DNA from: Sanderia malayensis
Lineage: Eukaryota; Cnidaria; Scyphozoa; Semaeostomeae; Pelagiidae
Assembly (NCBI GenBank): GCA_013076295.1
Contig: RQOL01000706.1
Coordinates: forward strand, 1-64,000
Direction: 5' to 3'
Length of the DNA: 64,000 nt
Shown: positions 63,801-64,000 of the stretch, piece after piece
Layout of the letters: every line of letters begins with the position of its first letter
Numbering within the stretch: position 1 is the stretch's first letter
Program-made: the position numbers and the translations under genes
Notes under the pieces: model-generated
Database searches by the model: none
Seen by the model: only the letters and a program-made list of their open reading frames with translations
What the model was told of the DNA's origin: nothing

Positions 63801-64000
63801 TGTATGAGTCGAATTATTGAGAACCCCCCTGCCTTGAAAATTCGCCAAAAATCTTTAAAGTACTTGACATAACACTGGGGTAGCTGTAAATGTGATTCGA
63901 ACCACTCAGATGGATGTTAAAATACTTTTGGACTAGATTCCTTTCAGAGTGGTATAGACTAAAGTTTAAAAAAAAAAGCTTCTATGAGGCGGACTACTGA
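42855..64000. repeat. 180-181-bp satellite array, main body part 4 (about 117 monomers), runs off the window
   Basis: Monomers continue to the last base. Partial-monomer junctions lie near 43687, 47341, 51337, 53158 and 53754, the last two only 596 bp apart (three monomers plus 56 bp), a recent tandem duplication. One-base losses are dense at about 51640-52560 and 57600-60720. No gene or other element interrupts it. Confidence 0.97.

Overview
This is an animal (probably marine invertebrate) genomic window. It has no operons and AT-rich non-coding DNA. There are several short inverted-repeat transposons of types common in invertebrate genomes, possible spliced exons, and a very large tandem satellite. 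I cannot name the species from sequence alone.

Layout. Positions 1-2240 (minus strand) hold a broken or poorly polished tyrosine-recombinase gene that runs off the left edge. It resembles a Crypton-type transposase and carries a 114-bp (38-codon) coding tandem repeat. Positions 2321-6153 are a cluster of non-autonomous DNA transposons: a C-rich element (2321-3145) with another element nested in it, an element flanked by ATA (4063-4599), one flanked by TA (4642-5016), a direct-plus-inverted TGAA/TCAA-rich structure (5696-5930), and a second, short C-rich element (5993-6153). Positions 6154-7806 are mostly unique AT-rich DNA with two weak exon candidates. From 7807 onward almost everything is one roughly 180-181-bp satellite.

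A run of exactly 100 N (12131-12230) splits the window. The 6.0 kb left of the gap (6128-12130) reappears right of it (12231-18257) in the same order, differing by SNPs, many one-base indels and one 39-bp indel. The simplest reading is two contigs or haplotypes of one locus joined end to end, so the apparent duplication is probably an assembly artefact.

The satellite fills 13937-64000 as well (nearly 300 monomers in all by length, about 24 of them counted twice if the duplication is false). It contains subfamilies, a five-monomer higher-order unit of about 904 bp, a recurrent 56-bp partial-monomer junction seen eight times, and seven blocks of a second minisatellite built on GTGAGTGTTAGGG. 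Those blocks come only in lengths of about 129, 209 or 289 bp, in 80-bp steps. Five of them, at 41115-42854, alternate with a constant spacer of about 154 bp. Each typical 180-bp monomer equals 60 codons, so the minus strand shows repetitive open frames up to 202 codons. I regard these as a by-product of the period, not as genes.

No rRNA, tRNA, CRISPR or confidently functional protein-coding gene was found. The best candidates for something undescribed are the satellite's internal organisation, including the TTAGGG-bearing composite repeat, and the conserved TATA-like and palindromic GGTTCGAACC motifs in its monomers.
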